Origin: Dysosmobacter segnis
GTDB taxonomy: Bacteria; Bacillota; Clostridia; Oscillospirales; Oscillospiraceae
DNA length: 64,000 bases
Reading direction: 5' to 3'
NCBI RefSeq assembly: GCF_014297285.1
Contig: NZ_JACOQI010000016.1
Location: forward strand, 8,110 to 72,109
Shown: piece by piece, positions 51,933 to 60,312 of the stretch
Numbering within the stretch: the first letter of the stretch is position 1
How the letters are laid out: each line of letters begins with the position of its first letter
The notes under the pieces: generated by a model
Database searches by the model: none
Told to the model about the DNA's origin: nothing
Seen by the model: only the letters and a program-made list of their open reading frames with translations
Position numbers and translations under genes: made by a program

Positions 51933-53381
51933 TTAGAACCCTCCCATGGCTTGCTGCTGTTCTTCTCGCGCAGACTGCTCGTCCAATTTTTCTTTCATCG
52001 CCAGAGCCGCGCCCGCGGCGAAGCCGATCACCGCACCGAAGTTTTCGGCGGCGATTTTCGCCTCCATGCGCCGCCGCTTTTCCTCGGCGTCTTCATCCTC
52101 ATCCATCAATGTCCCCACAGCGGTCAGTCCGGTCACGGCGGGGATCAGAGGAACAGGCCGCGGATCGCTACCACGCCATACCACCCGGCCATCGCCGCTG
52201 CGCCGATTACCAAAAGCAGCATGATCCACTTGAGGGCCACCAGCAGGTTGAAGTCCGGGAGCCAGTCGATCCACTTGGAGGAATACTTTTCGCTCAGATT
52301 CCCAACCCGTTCCAGCAGTTTGTTCATCTCTGTCAGCGATCTCTGCATCTCCGTGAGCGACTTCTGCACCGGCGTCAGGTCGATGTACGGCTTCAGTTCT
52401 GGCAGTGCTTTCCGAATTTCCTCCAGTTCCCAGTTTATTCCGTCTGCCTGCTCCGTCAGCTTGTTCATCGCCTGCGGCAGATCGCACTGGATCACAATGG
52501 GCTGGATCGGCTGCGCTGTTTGCTGCGGCGCGCTGCTCGGCTGATTCATCCGCTTCAATTCCTCCATCGATTTCCGCTGCTCGATGGAATTTTCTTTGGA
52601 CGAGCTTTGCCCGTATTCTGAATTCATGTTCCATGGCCTCCTTGCAATACTTTTCTTCGTGTAATTTGTTGTCACGGCATTTCATGCCGTCCGGTGTGGT
52701 GTAGGTGATGTATTTGCGGCTGCTCTCCCAGCACACCGCATAGCCCTCGGCTGCCATCAGGGAAACGAAAGCGTCCTTGTCGGTGGCGTATTTCATGCAC
52801 TCGTCGATGGTGTTCATAAGCCGCAGCTTCCAGCTTTGGCCTTTCAGTGCCGTGTGGTATTCCGCGCCGCTCATGCCGCGGGTCTGCTGCGTTGGTGCGT
52901 CAAAGACAGGAAGACCCATCTCCTGACAGATCATGTCATTGCGCCGCATCAACTCTTGCAGTTGTTCCTTCGCCATGTGCAGCTTTTTGCCGGTCTCGAA
53001 GTTGACGGAGTTGATGACACAGTGGGAATGGATGTGCTCGCGGTCTATATGGGTGCAGACCAGCACCTCGCAGCCGTCGAAGTATTCCGCCAGCCGCCGC
53101 GCGGCTTCGTGAGCCTGCCGTGGATCGACCGCCGCGCCTTTTGGGAAGCTCTGCACCATGTGATAGAACATCACGCCGCCGTCCTTGTGGTAGAGAAGTT
53201 TCGTGTTCAGGAAATCGTCGTAGACGCTCTGCGGCTGGCAGTTGATGCCGCTGACGAGCGGCACGCCCTCCCATGTGGTTTTCTTTTCCTGCATGACATA
53301 GAGCATCACGCCGCGCATGGCGGCGCGGGACTGTGTGCCCCGCTTGTAGTTCACAAAATGTACGATGGCCATACGGCTCAC
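51933..53381 (-). CDS. mobA: VirD2-like MobP relaxase of IME-3
   Basis: 482 aa. The relaxase domain (about 1-230) has the metal motif HIDREHIHSHCVINSVN (near 105-120) and a catalytic-Tyr region near the N terminus. From about residue 255 the composition turns into low-complexity Ala/Glu/Gly/Arg sequence that overlaps a second gene in another frame (52145-52627). The last 65 residues (GTLMDEDEDAEEKRRRMEAK...GAALAMKEKLDEQ) again look like a normal protein tail. It starts inside the mobC stop (ATGA). Confidence 0.9.
   Translation of the reverse strand: MSRMAIVHFVNYKRGTQSRAAMRGVMLYVMQEKKTTWEGVPLVSGINCQPQSVYDDFLNTKLLYHKDGGVMFYHMVQSFPKGAAVDPRQAHEAARRLAEYFDGCEVLVCTHIDREHIHSHCVINSVNFETGKKLHMAKEQLQELMRRNDMICQEMGLPVFDAPTQQTRGMSGAEYHTALKGQSWKLRLMNTIDECMKYATDKDAFVSLMAAEGYAVCWESSRKYITYTTPDGMKCRDNKLHEEKYCKEAMEHEFRIRAKLVQRKFHRAAEIDGGIEADESAEQRAAANSAADPAHCDPVRSAAGDEQADGAGRRNKLGTGGNSESTARTEAVHRPDAGAEVAHGDAEIADRDEQTAGTGWESERKVFLQVDRLAPGLQPAGGPQVDHAAFGNRRSGDGRVVWRGSDPRPVPLIPAVTGLTAVGTLMDEDEDAEEKRRRMEAKIAAENFGAVIGFAAGAALAMKEKLDEQSAREEQQQAMGGF
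52145..52627 (-). CDS. Nested gene inside the relaxase: coiled-coil, tail-anchored MobB-like protein
   Basis: 160 aa wholly within the relaxase gene in a different frame. Its ATG at 52627 has AAGGAGG at good spacing, embedded in relaxase codons. Sequence: polar Gln/Pro-rich start, heptad-like middle (about 60-115: MNKLTEQADGINWELEEIRKAL; PVQKSLTEMQRSLTEMNKLLERVGNLSEKY) and a C-terminal membrane helix (ALKWIMLLLVIGAAAMAGWYGVV). RSF1010 MobB and ColE1 MbeB/MbeD are also nested in their relaxase genes and help relaxosome docking; the analogy here is inferred. Confidence 0.75.
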   Translation of the reverse strand: MNSEYGQSSSKENSIEQRKSMEELKRMNQPSSAPQQTAQPIQPIVIQCDLPQAMNKLTEQADGINWELEEIRKALPELKPYIDLTPVQKSLTEMQRSLTEMNKLLERVGNLSEKYSSKWIDWLPDFNLLVALKWIMLLLVIGAAAMAGWYGVVAIRGLFL

Positions 53382-53683
53382 CGACCTTCCATGACTGACC
53401 GCAGCGCGGCGCTGACCTCGGACAGTTCACCGGCAGCTTTTTCCAGACCGATGACCTGCACCTTGCCCATGTTGGCGAGGACGGTGAGCCGGTTGATGTT
53501 GCTGCCGATGCCCTTGAGCTGGCGGAGCAGTTCCTTCTGCTCGTCGATGACGATGATCCGCTTGCCGAGGCAGCAGGCGGTGACGTAATCGCTCATGGAC
53601 ATGTGGGCCTTTGCCGCCAGTGCCCTGATCTTCTCACGGTCGGCGGACACCATGCGCGTGCTGAATTTGATATCTTTTTTCAT
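53378..53683 (-). CDS. mobC: MobC relaxosome protein (IME-3)
   Basis: 101 aa from the ATG at 53683 (GAAAGG upstream); the frame stays open much further but the extension is non-coding DNA. RHH-like start (KFSTRMVSADREKIRALAAKAHMSMSDYVTACCLG) and the MobC helical motif (ELLRQLKGIGSNINRLTVLANMGKV). Such proteins open oriT DNA for the relaxase. 4-bp overlap with the relaxase gene. Confidence 0.88.
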   Translation of the reverse strand: MKKDIKFSTRMVSADREKIRALAAKAHMSMSDYVTACCLGKRIIVIDEQKELLRQLKGIGSNINRLTVLANMGKVQVIGLEKAAGELSEVSAALRSVMEGR

Positions 53684-54273
53684 AATCAGTGACCTTTCTG
53701 AAATGATTTCTCTCGTCCCCTCGGAGAGCTGGGGGTTCCTCAAAGGGGGACTGGTCCCCCTTTGAAGCTGCGCCGCCGGAGGCGGGTAAAAGCGTTTCCG
53801 CAGAAACGCTCGCAGCTTTGAGTGGGTGTGGGCTTCTACCCGCAGCTTGGGGGTGTGGGGCCATGCCCCGCCCAGAGCGTTTGGCAGGGCAGCGGCTTCG
53901 CCGCAGACCAGACAAATGCGATGCTGGCTGTCGTCCGAGCGGACGACGAATCCCTCGTCCCGCCGCAAGCGGCAGGACTCGCTCTCTCTGTCGCTCGTCC
54001 TCTTCCCGCCGAAACCGCTTTGCTGGGTTTCGGTGGGAGCCCTGTTGGGGGCGGTGATAAAAGCTCCCGTTTTGCATTTTTTCGGCATTTCTGTGTGGGG
54101 GGTGGTATCACTACCCTCAGCGTGCGCTTCATGCCGTTGAAACGCTGGACGCCCGCGGGTCACGGCGGCTTATTTGCCGTTTTTATGCCACTGCGGTGCT
54201 CGCCCTGTGTGGGCTGAATATCCCCTCAGCGGGTACACACGCCACCCCAGCCCCTAACCGCGCACACAGCGGC
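53684..54273. other. Non-coding, hairpin-rich region upstream of mobC (IME-3)
   Basis: About 590 bp without a supported gene, although several frames are open. Notable hairpins: CAAAGGGGGAC/GTCCCCCTTTG (about 53741-53766), AGCGTTTC/GAAACGCT (about 53792-53811), the palindromic repeat at 53976-54039, and GGTAGTGATACC (about 54104-54116, read on the minus strand). The IME-3 oriT is expected here but no single site can be named. Confidence 0.5.
53976..54039 (+). repeat. Palindromic repeat, copy 1
   Basis: About 64 bp similar to the minus strand of 54795-54860. Stem CCCGCCGAAACC/GGTTTCGGTGGG around loop GCTTTGCTG. The loop and inner CC/GG pairs equal copy 2 while the outer stem bases differ in a compensated way. 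Confidence 0.6.
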
Positions 54274-54299
54274 TCACGTGCCGAAACACGGGGCGTTTT
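54228..54299 (-). repeat. 72-bp conserved block, IME-3 copy
   Basis: About 90% identical to 36203-36274. It spans the end of the repA-like gene (stop at 54274) and continues about 45 bp beyond it, so conservation is not due to coding alone. Confidence 0.75.
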
Positions 54300-55348
54300 C
54301 ACCGCCCGAGACATCGGCAGGGGCGATAGGGTCAACAGCTTGGGTACCCAGTGCATCGTCACTTTCGGCACGGTGCAGCTCGATAAGCCGCTTGCCGTTG
54401 CTGCGGCGCACCACGGCGGAAATACCGATTTTGCTTAGTGCGGCAACACTTTGCAGGATCAGACGGGATACCTTTTTCGGCGTGATGCCCTCGCTGCCTG
54501 CAGGGTCGATCTGCGCGGACAGCTCCGTGGGAGTGCCGATAAATTCCGTGCGGTCACGCATCAACTCAGAGAGAAGAATGACGATCCGGCCGCCCAGCAG
54601 CTCCGGCTGCGTCCGGCTGTCCGACACCAGCTCCCACACATTTTCCGCGTTGCGCTCCAGCGTCAGCTCGCGATATTCAATGTCACGCCCGATGCAGAAG
54701 AACTTTGCGGTGCTCTCACTCGTTCTTCCTTCTGAGAAGAAGATCACTTTTTTGCCGCATCGCCTCTCCACGCAAAGCCAACGGCTTTGCGCGTCTCTCC
54801 GTTCAGAACCCAGCAAAGCGGTTCTGAACGGAAAAGGAGGAGCGACGGAATGAGTGAGTTTTCGGCGCAGGCGGAAACGAAGGATATGAAGTCCGCGACG
54901 ACGCAGCGTATGTGTTGTCATAACCGGCACCACGGATCATTTGCAGCGTGTCGATGATGACCAGCACCGTGTCAGGATGCTCCGCGAGGAACGCGCAGAG
55001 CTGTTCCTCCAGACCCTTGCCGAGAGTGTCACTGTTGGTGGTGAAGTGGACGCTGGCGGGGGCGTCCTCCGTGATCTCGAACAGGCGGTTCTGGATGCGG
55101 AGGGTGGAGTCCTCCAAGCAGAGGTAGAGCGTGGTGCCCTGCTTCACGCCCATGCCACAGACGGGATCTCCCTTCGCCACCGTGACGGCCAGCCACAGCG
55201 CCAGCCAAGATTTGCCGATCTTCGGCGCGCCTGCCAGCAGGTGCAGCCCTTGCGGGAGCAGATCGTCGACCACGAAGGAGACCGGTTCGTAGGCGGTGCT
55301 TTGCAGCGTGTCCGCGTCAATGGTTTGCAGTCGGTTGATTTGAGACAT
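54274..55348 (-). pseudogene. repA: Broken RepA-like AAA ATPase (replicative helicase type)
   Basis: The N-terminal part (55348 to about 54911) encodes SFVVDDLLPQGLHLLAGAPKIGKSWLALWLA (Walker A) and DTVLVIIDTLQMIRGAGYDNTYA (Walker B). The C-terminal part, in a different frame from about 54720 to 54274, encodes IGRDIEYRELTLERNAENVWELV and a winged-helix tail ending NAPCFGT. The middle (sensor region, about 60 residues in relatives) is replaced by 54.73-54.91 kb, which carries the second palindromic repeat and another hairpin. No full product can be made. Confidence 0.82.
54771..54860 (-). repeat. Palindromic repeat, copy 2, inside repA, with adjacent hairpin
   Basis: Stem CCGTTCAGAACC/GGTTCTGAACGG (54799-54831) around loop CAGCAAAGC, plus CGCAAAGCC-AAC-GGCTTTGCG (54771-54791). 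Inverted relative to copy 1. Part of the DNA that interrupts repA. Confidence 0.6.
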
Positions 55349-55415
55349 AAAAAAACCTCCGGATAAAAAGATAAGGGCAGAGACTTCGCTGCAGTCGAGG
55401 CTCTAACCCTTTCAC

Positions 55416-55443
55416 TTGATTATTCTGTATTTTTTGATAGAAT
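55416..55443 (+). promoter_or_regulatory. Promoter of the DUF6076 gene
   Basis: TTGATT, 16 bp, TAGAAT. The -10 box overlaps the ATG at 55442, which therefore cannot be the start of the downstream gene. Confidence 0.55.
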
Positions 55444-55495
55444 GAGAATATCACCGGACAGCCATAAAACAGATATGGGACAGGGGGGCGGGCTT

Positions 55496-56611
55496 TTGAA
55501 GATCGGAACGGATCAGTATAACACGTTTGACACCATGACCATGGACTGCTGGAATGACCGTTTGTACTACGAGGGAAAGGAGTTTCCAGCAGGATATTTT
55601 GCGGCGGAGATTTTGAACTTTGCCGGAGAGATCCACGATCCTCTTCTGGAGCGTATCACTGTGCTGACGGCGCTTGTGGACGATTTGAGCACAGCCGAAA
55701 AGAGCAAGCGCCATGATATTGCGGCACAATTGAAACCGCTACTGCATGACACGGTTTCCTGGCTGTATACTTGCCCTCCGTTTTGCTATTGCGAAAGCCA
55801 AGGTGCGTATGAGGATCTTGAATATGCTTTGAGCGAGGAGCGGCTCGATCGGGACTATGAGGAAAGGGAGGAGCATCTTCCGTTCATGGCACTTTCCTTT
55901 TGCGAGCCGATCCTGAGAATCTTGGTGGCGATCTATAATTTTTGCCTGCTGATCCGCGCATTCGAGAAGAAATATCTGCGCGGATCAAAGCGGCGTAATG
56001 CAGACGCCTTCGCAAAGGCGGCGCATGAGTGCTTTGATGAGGATGACAGCTTTCTGATCCTGCTGGAGCAGATGCCGTTTGGCGGAGTGGAGGAATTTTT
56101 CTCTTATCCAAGAGTTATCACAGGATTCAAATATTTTCAGGATGAGAACAATGAGGCAAAATGGAAAACCGCGCAGCGCGTGATTTGCAGGCGTGCCATT
56201 GACTTTTATGTGTTCGACCTGATGAACGGATTGCACCATGGCCACGCACCCAGCCAGTGCCAAGGCTGCGGGAGATACTTTCTGACCACCAACGGTCACA
56301 CCCCCAAATACTGCGACGGCGTCGCACTGCAGGACAATCGCTATACCTGTCGGCAGTACGGCGCGATGAAGCACCAGAAGGAGCAGAACAAGCAGCACCC
56401 GGTCTACCGCCTGTTCAACACCCGCACCGACACCATCCGCAAGCATCACCAGAGGGGGAAGATCTCCGATGACCTGCGGCGGGAGGCACTGTATCTGGCG
56501 GGGAGCTACCGGGACAAGGCACTGATGGACAACGACTACGCCGCTGACGGATATGCGCGGGATATGGAATTGGAACACATTTACGCGGAGGCAGAGAAGC
56601 GGCTGAAATGA
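55496..56611 (+). CDS. DUF6076-family protein of IME-3
   Basis: 371 aa from the TTG at 55496, preceded by a G-rich RBS (CAGGGGGGCGGG); the upstream ATG at 55442 lies in the -10 box and the ATG at 55475 has a poor RBS. Helical N-terminal two-thirds, then a Cys cluster (CQGCGRYFLTTNGHTPKYCDG, YTCRQYGA) and a basic helical C terminus. Homologous in layout to 33812-34780 of IME-2. Transcribed divergently from repA. Probably a nucleic-acid-binding accessory protein; function unknown. Confidence 0.75.
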   Translation: MKIGTDQYNTFDTMTMDCWNDRLYYEGKEFPAGYFAAEILNFAGEIHDPLLERITVLTALVDDLSTAEKSKRHDIAAQLKPLLHDTVSWLYTCPPFCYCESQGAYEDLEYALSEERLDRDYEEREEHLPFMALSFCEPILRILVAIYNFCLLIRAFEKKYLRGSKRRNADAFAKAAHECFDEDDSFLILLEQMPFGGVEEFFSYPRVITGFKYFQDENNEAKWKTAQRVICRRAIDFYVFDLMNGLHHGHAPSQCQGCGRYFLTTNGHTPKYCDGVALQDNRYTCRQYGAMKHQKEQNKQHPVYRLFNTRTDTIRKHHQRGKISDDLRREALYLAGSYRDKALMDNDYAADGYARDMELEHIYAEAEKRLK

Positions 56612-56629
56612 GGAAGGTGGGGCGTTCCT

Positions 56630-57427
56630 GTGCCGAAAAATATGTATACCGTTGCAGGAGATAGCCCCTGCAATGAAGCGCTGGCTTTGCGGATACAAGC
56701 CGGAGACGAGAACGCCGCGGAGCGGCTCATCGCACAGAATGAGGGCTGCCTCACCGAACTGGCGCGGGCATACACGCCATGGTGTGAGATGGAGGACTTG
56801 AAGCAGGAGGGAGCGCTGGCACTGCTGGACGCGGCAGGGCGCTTTGATCCCGCCTACGGAACAAAGCTGCTGACCTATGCGACGCCTGCGATAGAAGTGG
56901 CGATGATGGACTACGCCGCACGGTATTCTTCCTCTCTGTCTATTCCCATCAGCCGGTACAATCAACTGCGCAGGGTGGCATACCTCTGCGCCGAGGGATG
57001 GGACGCATATGATGCTGAGTTGGCCAAGGTGGTGTGCGGAGAACTGAATGTATCTGCCAAGGTAGCTGGGGCATTGATAAAAGAATACCGGACGCTGTTT
57101 TGCGTCCGGCAGTTAGGTGACGATGTGTTCTCCGTCAGCGATCCTGCTGCTGCCTATGACCACCTGATGCGTCGGACGCTGCTGATGCAGCGGATGGAGG
57201 AGGTGCTGACGCCCAGAGAGCTGAATCTGGTGCGGAGCTACCTCGGCATCGGCCAGCCGGACGAGGTTGGTATGACCTTTCAGGAGCTGGCGATCTACCT
57301 CAACTACAACGGCCCCAGCGGAGCGGGGAAGGCGTACAAGGCCGCGCTGCGGAAGCTGAAAAGGGACTTGTATGGCGGGAGCTTACGGCCGGTGGCTCTC
57401 CGCTCAGAAGGCCATCCGCGCCGCTAA
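56630..57427 (+). CDS. Sigma-70-family protein of IME-3
   Basis: 265 aa starting at the GTG at 56630 (AAGGTGGGG upstream). The region 2-like part (about 15-100: ALRIQAGDENAAERLIAQNEG, DLKQEGALALLDAAGRFDPAYGTKLLTYATPAI) is clear. A middle region and a region 4-like end (about 185-255: MEEVLTPRELNLVRSYLG...TFQELAIYLN) follow. It could direct polymerase to element promoters or regulate excision. 18 bp after the DUF6076 gene, so co-transcribed with it. Region 3 and the promoter specificity are not clear. Confidence 0.82.
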   Translation: MPKNMYTVAGDSPCNEALALRIQAGDENAAERLIAQNEGCLTELARAYTPWCEMEDLKQEGALALLDAAGRFDPAYGTKLLTYATPAIEVAMMDYAARYSSSLSIPISRYNQLRRVAYLCAEGWDAYDAELAKVVCGELNVSAKVAGALIKEYRTLFCVRQLGDDVFSVSDPAAAYDHLMRRTLLMQRMEEVLTPRELNLVRSYLGIGQPDEVGMTFQELAIYLNYNGPSGAGKAYKAALRKLKRDLYGGSLRPVALRSEGHPRR

Positions 57428-57587
57428 AGCGGAGGCGGAGCAGGACGCGGGGTAAGTCTACACCTAAATGGACCGCCCGTCCCGTATATCCAAAAGGTAG
57501 GAAATCCGCCCAAAAAACTGCCTATTTCCACGCTCTCGGAATTGTGGTAGAATGAAAAAGAAATATGTAGCAGGCGGTGGAAATGAA

Positions 57588-58049
57588 ATGTATAACCTAA
57601 ATTGGTCAAGAAGTGACCTCACCCGGCAAAAGCTGAGGACGTTCTGTGAATACTACGCAAAAATGTCATTAGCCTCTTATGGAGTGAGCATTTATACTTC
57701 CGAGGTTGATGACCATGGAATAGATTTTATTGCAGAAAGCAAGAGAGGATTTTTGAAGTTTCAAGTTAAAGCCATTCGCAAAGGAACAGGCTATGTTTTT
57801 ATGCGGGAGGAATATTTTGATATTTCAGACCAATCACTTTACTTGTTCTTGCTTTTGCTAAATGATGGCGAACACCCCATAGAATATTTAATTCCTGCGA
57901 CCACATGGGATAATGACAGTAGTAATATTTTTGTTTACCATTCATACAAGGGTAAAAAGTCGAAACCAGAATATGGCCTAAATATTTCCGCCAAGAACAT
58001 TCCGCAGCTCGAAAGATTTAAGTTAGAAAATATGATAACGGCAATATAA
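57588..58049 (+). CDS. DUF4365-domain protein (putative nuclease fold)
   Basis: 153 aa from the ATG at 57588 (GGCGGTGG upstream); the ATG at 57552 overlaps a TAGAAT -10 box. DUF4365 pattern (TRQKLRTFCEYYAKMSLASYG, DDHGIDFIAESKRGFLKFQVKA) with the D...(Q)xK core of restriction-like folds. Lower GC than its neighbours, suggesting separate transfer. Function unknown; possibly a defence or toxin component. Confidence 0.72.
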   Translation: MYNLNWSRSDLTRQKLRTFCEYYAKMSLASYGVSIYTSEVDDHGIDFIAESKRGFLKFQVKAIRKGTGYVFMREEYFDISDQSLYLFLLLLNDGEHPIEYLIPATTWDNDSSNIFVYHSYKGKKSKPEYGLNISAKNIPQLERFKLENMITAI

Positions 58050-58062
58050 TGAGGAACAAAAT

Positions 58063-58419
58063 ATGGCTTTAACCATACAAGAGCGATTGAAAGACCTGCG
58101 TGTGGAGTGTGGCTTGACGCTGGAACAACTTGCGAAGCAGACGCACCTCTCCAAGTCTGCGCTGGGCAGCTATGAAGCGGAGGACTTCAAGGACATCAGC
58201 CACTATACGCTTTTCTCCGGCGAGACCCAGACGGAGAGCGCCGCCCAGACCGGCACAGTAAGTACGGGCATGGGCAATATGGGCGGCCCCGGCGGGCAGA
58301 AGCCGGACGGAGCGCCGCCCTCCGGCGGCGGAGGCGGCCCAAAGCCGGACGATGATACCCCACGGTCAAAGCCGACGGGCGAGATGCCGCAGAAGGATAG
58401 CGGCAACGCCAAAGCCTGA
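58063..58419 (+). CDS. Chimeric XRE HTH protein with Gly/Pro-rich tail
   Basis: 118 aa. The first 47 residues are a normal XRE HTH (IQERLKDLRVECGLTLEQLAKQTHLSKSALGSYEAE) that stops where family members continue with helix 5. The rest (from about residue 48) is an unrelated low-complexity tail (ETQTESAAQTGTVST, GPGGQKPDGAPPSGGGGG). The junction suggests a deletion that fused a regulator to the end of another gene; the product may not function. Confidence 0.55.
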   Translation: MALTIQERLKDLRVECGLTLEQLAKQTHLSKSALGSYEAEDFKDISHYTLFSGETQTESAAQTGTVSTGMGNMGGPGGQKPDGAPPSGGGGGPKPDDDTPRSKPTGEMPQKDSGNAKA

Positions 58420-58437
58420 AAAAAGCCAACGGAACGC

Positions 58438-58476
58438 AAATCACCAAGCCGTTGTGATACAACAGCTTGGTGATTT
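58438..58476. terminator. Terminator hairpin
   Basis: AAATCACCAAGC / GCTTGGTGATTT with a near-paired inner part, followed by TTTT-like sequence. Related in sequence to the hairpin at 59827 (CAACAGCTTGG). Confidence 0.8.
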
Positions 58477-58530
58477 TGCACAGTTATTGATCTGACAGCT
58501 CAAGTCTTGCGGCAGACACGGAAAAAAATC

Positions 58531-58559
58531 TTGACTTGTTGCAGTTCAAGTCCTATAAT
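58531..58559 (+). promoter_or_regulatory. Promoter of the MetE-family gene
   Basis: TTGACT, 17 bp, TATAAT. The motif CAAGTC or its complement occurs three times around it (58501, about 58532, 58547), suggesting an operator. Confidence 0.65.
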
Positions 58560-58595
58560 CAGCCTATCTTTTTGGTATGGAAGGAGCGTTTCCCC

Positions 58596-59711
58596 ATGAA
58601 CAAAGCAAATACCCCTTTTCGCTATGACTACGTTGGCAGCTTTCTTCGCCCTGCCGGACTGAAGCAGGCGCGGGCGGACTTTCAAAACGGCAAGATCGGA
58701 GCCGATGAGCTGAAAGCAGCGGAGGATCAGGCGATCCGTGAGCTGGTTGCCAAGCAGCAGAGCGCCGGATATCACGTGATCACCGACGGCGAGTTCCGCC
58801 GCGCCACCTGGCACCTCGACTTCATGTGGGGCTTTCATGGTGTGGGCCACAGCCGCACGGAGAAGGGGCTGCCGTTCCATGGAGAGAACGCAATGCTTGA
58901 TGATACCTACCTCACCGGAGAGGTGGGAGTGGACAGCCATCCCTTTGTGGAGCATTTCCGGTTTGTCAAGGCGCTGGAAGACGAGAACACCGTGGCCAAG
59001 CTGACGATCCCCGCACCCGCTCAGTTTCTGGAGCAGATGGTCATGCCCTTTGCAATGGAAAATACCAGCAAATACTACCCCAACATTGAAAAGCTGGTGG
59101 AGGATCTGGCAGCGGGCTACCGCAAGGTCATTGATGACGTATATGCCGCCGGGTGCCGCAACCTGCAATTTGACGATTGCAGCTGGGGTATGCTGGTAGA
59201 CCCCCGTGCCTGTCTGATCTTTGATACCGACGAGAAGGGGCTGGAGGCCATCAAGGAGCAGATGCTCGCCGCCAACAATCTGGCCATTGAAGGCAAGCCG
59301 GAGGATCTGGTCATCAACACCCATGTCTGCCGGGGCAACTTCCACTCTACCTACGCCAGCTCCGGCGCTTATGACAGCGTGGCCAAGACCCTGCTGGCCC
59401 GTGAGAACGTGACTGCCTACTATCTGGAATTTGACGATGCCCGCAGCGGCGGCTTCGAGCCCTTGGCCGCTGTCAGCGGTGAGAAGAAGGTGGTGCTGGG
59501 CCTCGTCACCACCAAGCGTCCTGAGTTGGAGGATAAGGCGACGGTGATCGCCCGCATCCATGACGCAGCCAAGTACATCCCGCTGGATCGCCTGTGCCTG
59601 AGTCCCCAGTGCGGCTTCGCCTCCTGCGAGATCGGCAATAAGCTGACAGAGGCCCAGCAGTGGGCCAAGCTGGCGCTGGTGAAGGAGATCGCCGAAGAGG
59701 TCTGGGGCTGA
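58596..59711 (+). CDS. Cobalamin-independent methionine synthase family protein (YxjG/YxjH-like)
   Basis: 371 aa from the ATG at 58596 (AAGGAG upstream). It matches the catalytic half of MetE: DYVGSFLRPAGLKQAR start, TDGEFRRATWHLDF, LQFDDCSW, NTHVCRGNFHSTYA (zinc-ligand His/Cys), LEFDDARSGGFEPLA and LSPQCGFAS (zinc-ligand Cys). Stand-alone proteins of this size act as methyltransferases in methionine metabolism with uncertain methyl donors. Ordinary monocistronic gene with its own promoter and terminator. Confidence 0.88.
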   Translation: MNKANTPFRYDYVGSFLRPAGLKQARADFQNGKIGADELKAAEDQAIRELVAKQQSAGYHVITDGEFRRATWHLDFMWGFHGVGHSRTEKGLPFHGENAMLDDTYLTGEVGVDSHPFVEHFRFVKALEDENTVAKLTIPAPAQFLEQMVMPFAMENTSKYYPNIEKLVEDLAAGYRKVIDDVYAAGCRNLQFDDCSWGMLVDPRACLIFDTDEKGLEAIKEQMLAANNLAIEGKPEDLVINTHVCRGNFHSTYASSGAYDSVAKTLLARENVTAYYLEFDDARSGGFEPLAAVSGEKKVVLGLVTTKRPELEDKATVIARIHDAAKYIPLDRLCLSPQCGFASCEIGNKLTEAQQWAKLALVKEIAEEVWG

Positions 59712-59826
59712 TCTTAAACGGATACCTGTGTCCAAGGAGATGTGGGATCCCATGGATGCCGCAAGAAAACTGATGAAACCATTGGTATGATCCTCGGACA
59801 GCTATTTGACTGATATTCTATGAGAT

Positions 59827-59867
59827 AAAGTCCCCAAGCTGTTGTTATGCAACAGCTTGGGGACTTT
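59827..59867. terminator. Strong terminator
   Basis: AAAGTCCCCAAGCTGTTG and its exact complement around TTATG, 18-bp stem. A truncated second copy of its left arm is at about 60032-60049. Confidence 0.9.
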
Positions 59868-60044
59868 GAGGCTGTCGATAAAGTGATATATTTTCCGCGA
59901 CGGTAAGGAAGGGTGTGCGCGGGAAACCCAAGAAGGGTGTCCCGCGCCATTAAAATCCTAAGTTTTCAGAACTTTTATGAAGTTCTGAAAACTTGCTCAG
60001 CGGGGAGAAAAGACTTTTTCGACACGCTGAAGGTCCCCAAGCTG
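59868..60044. repeat. Intergenic repeat module between two copies of a terminator arm
   Basis: Bounded by GGCTGTCGATAAAG at the left and CTTTTTCGACACGCTGAAG at the right, roughly inverted. Contains the perfect 13-bp hairpin AAGTTTTCAGAAC/GTTCTGAAAACTT (59959-59993). No gene. Looks like a small non-autonomous repeat. Confidence 0.5.
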
Positions 60045-60175
60045 TTGTTATGAAGTGACCCCAAAAAATTAGACAATATTCTAAAGTAAGAATTGTTCAA
60101 GCAGCCGAAAGGGCTTGCTGTCTGTGAATTGCAGGCGGCAAGCCCTTTAGCTTTGCGTTGACGGAGCGGTATGCG
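60045..60175 (-). mobile_element. Remnant of an IS3-family insertion sequence (3' end)
   Basis: GAAGTGACCCCAAAAAATTA is the kind of terminal sequence found on IS150-like elements. The minus strand encodes the transposase end (YRSVNAKLKGLPPAIHRQQAL, stop) and a hairpin AAAGGGCTTGC/GCAAGCCCTTT. Only about 130 bp are left. Its end cuts the second terminator-like repeat after TTGTTATG. Confidence 0.55.
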
Positions 60176-60312
60176 GATACGCCGGTCAGCGTGATTGAGC
60201 GGTAAGGTGCTGCATGTCAGAAGAAAAACGGTAATTCCACTGTGTCAGCCAAAATGAGACAGCATTTTGAATAAAAATGTGGGAAAAATAGCTTTGCAGC
60301 GCTCCGGAACTC

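Noticed and set aside
53684..54163. Extension of the mobC frame to 54163, and a 147-codon frame over 53634-54077
   Set aside because: The MobC family starts at 53683 with an RBS; the upstream part covers hairpins and a repeat and is not MobC-like.
58500..59753. 417-codon minus-strand frame opposite the MetE-family gene
   Set aside because: Shadow frame; it would also cover the promoter and terminator of the real gene.
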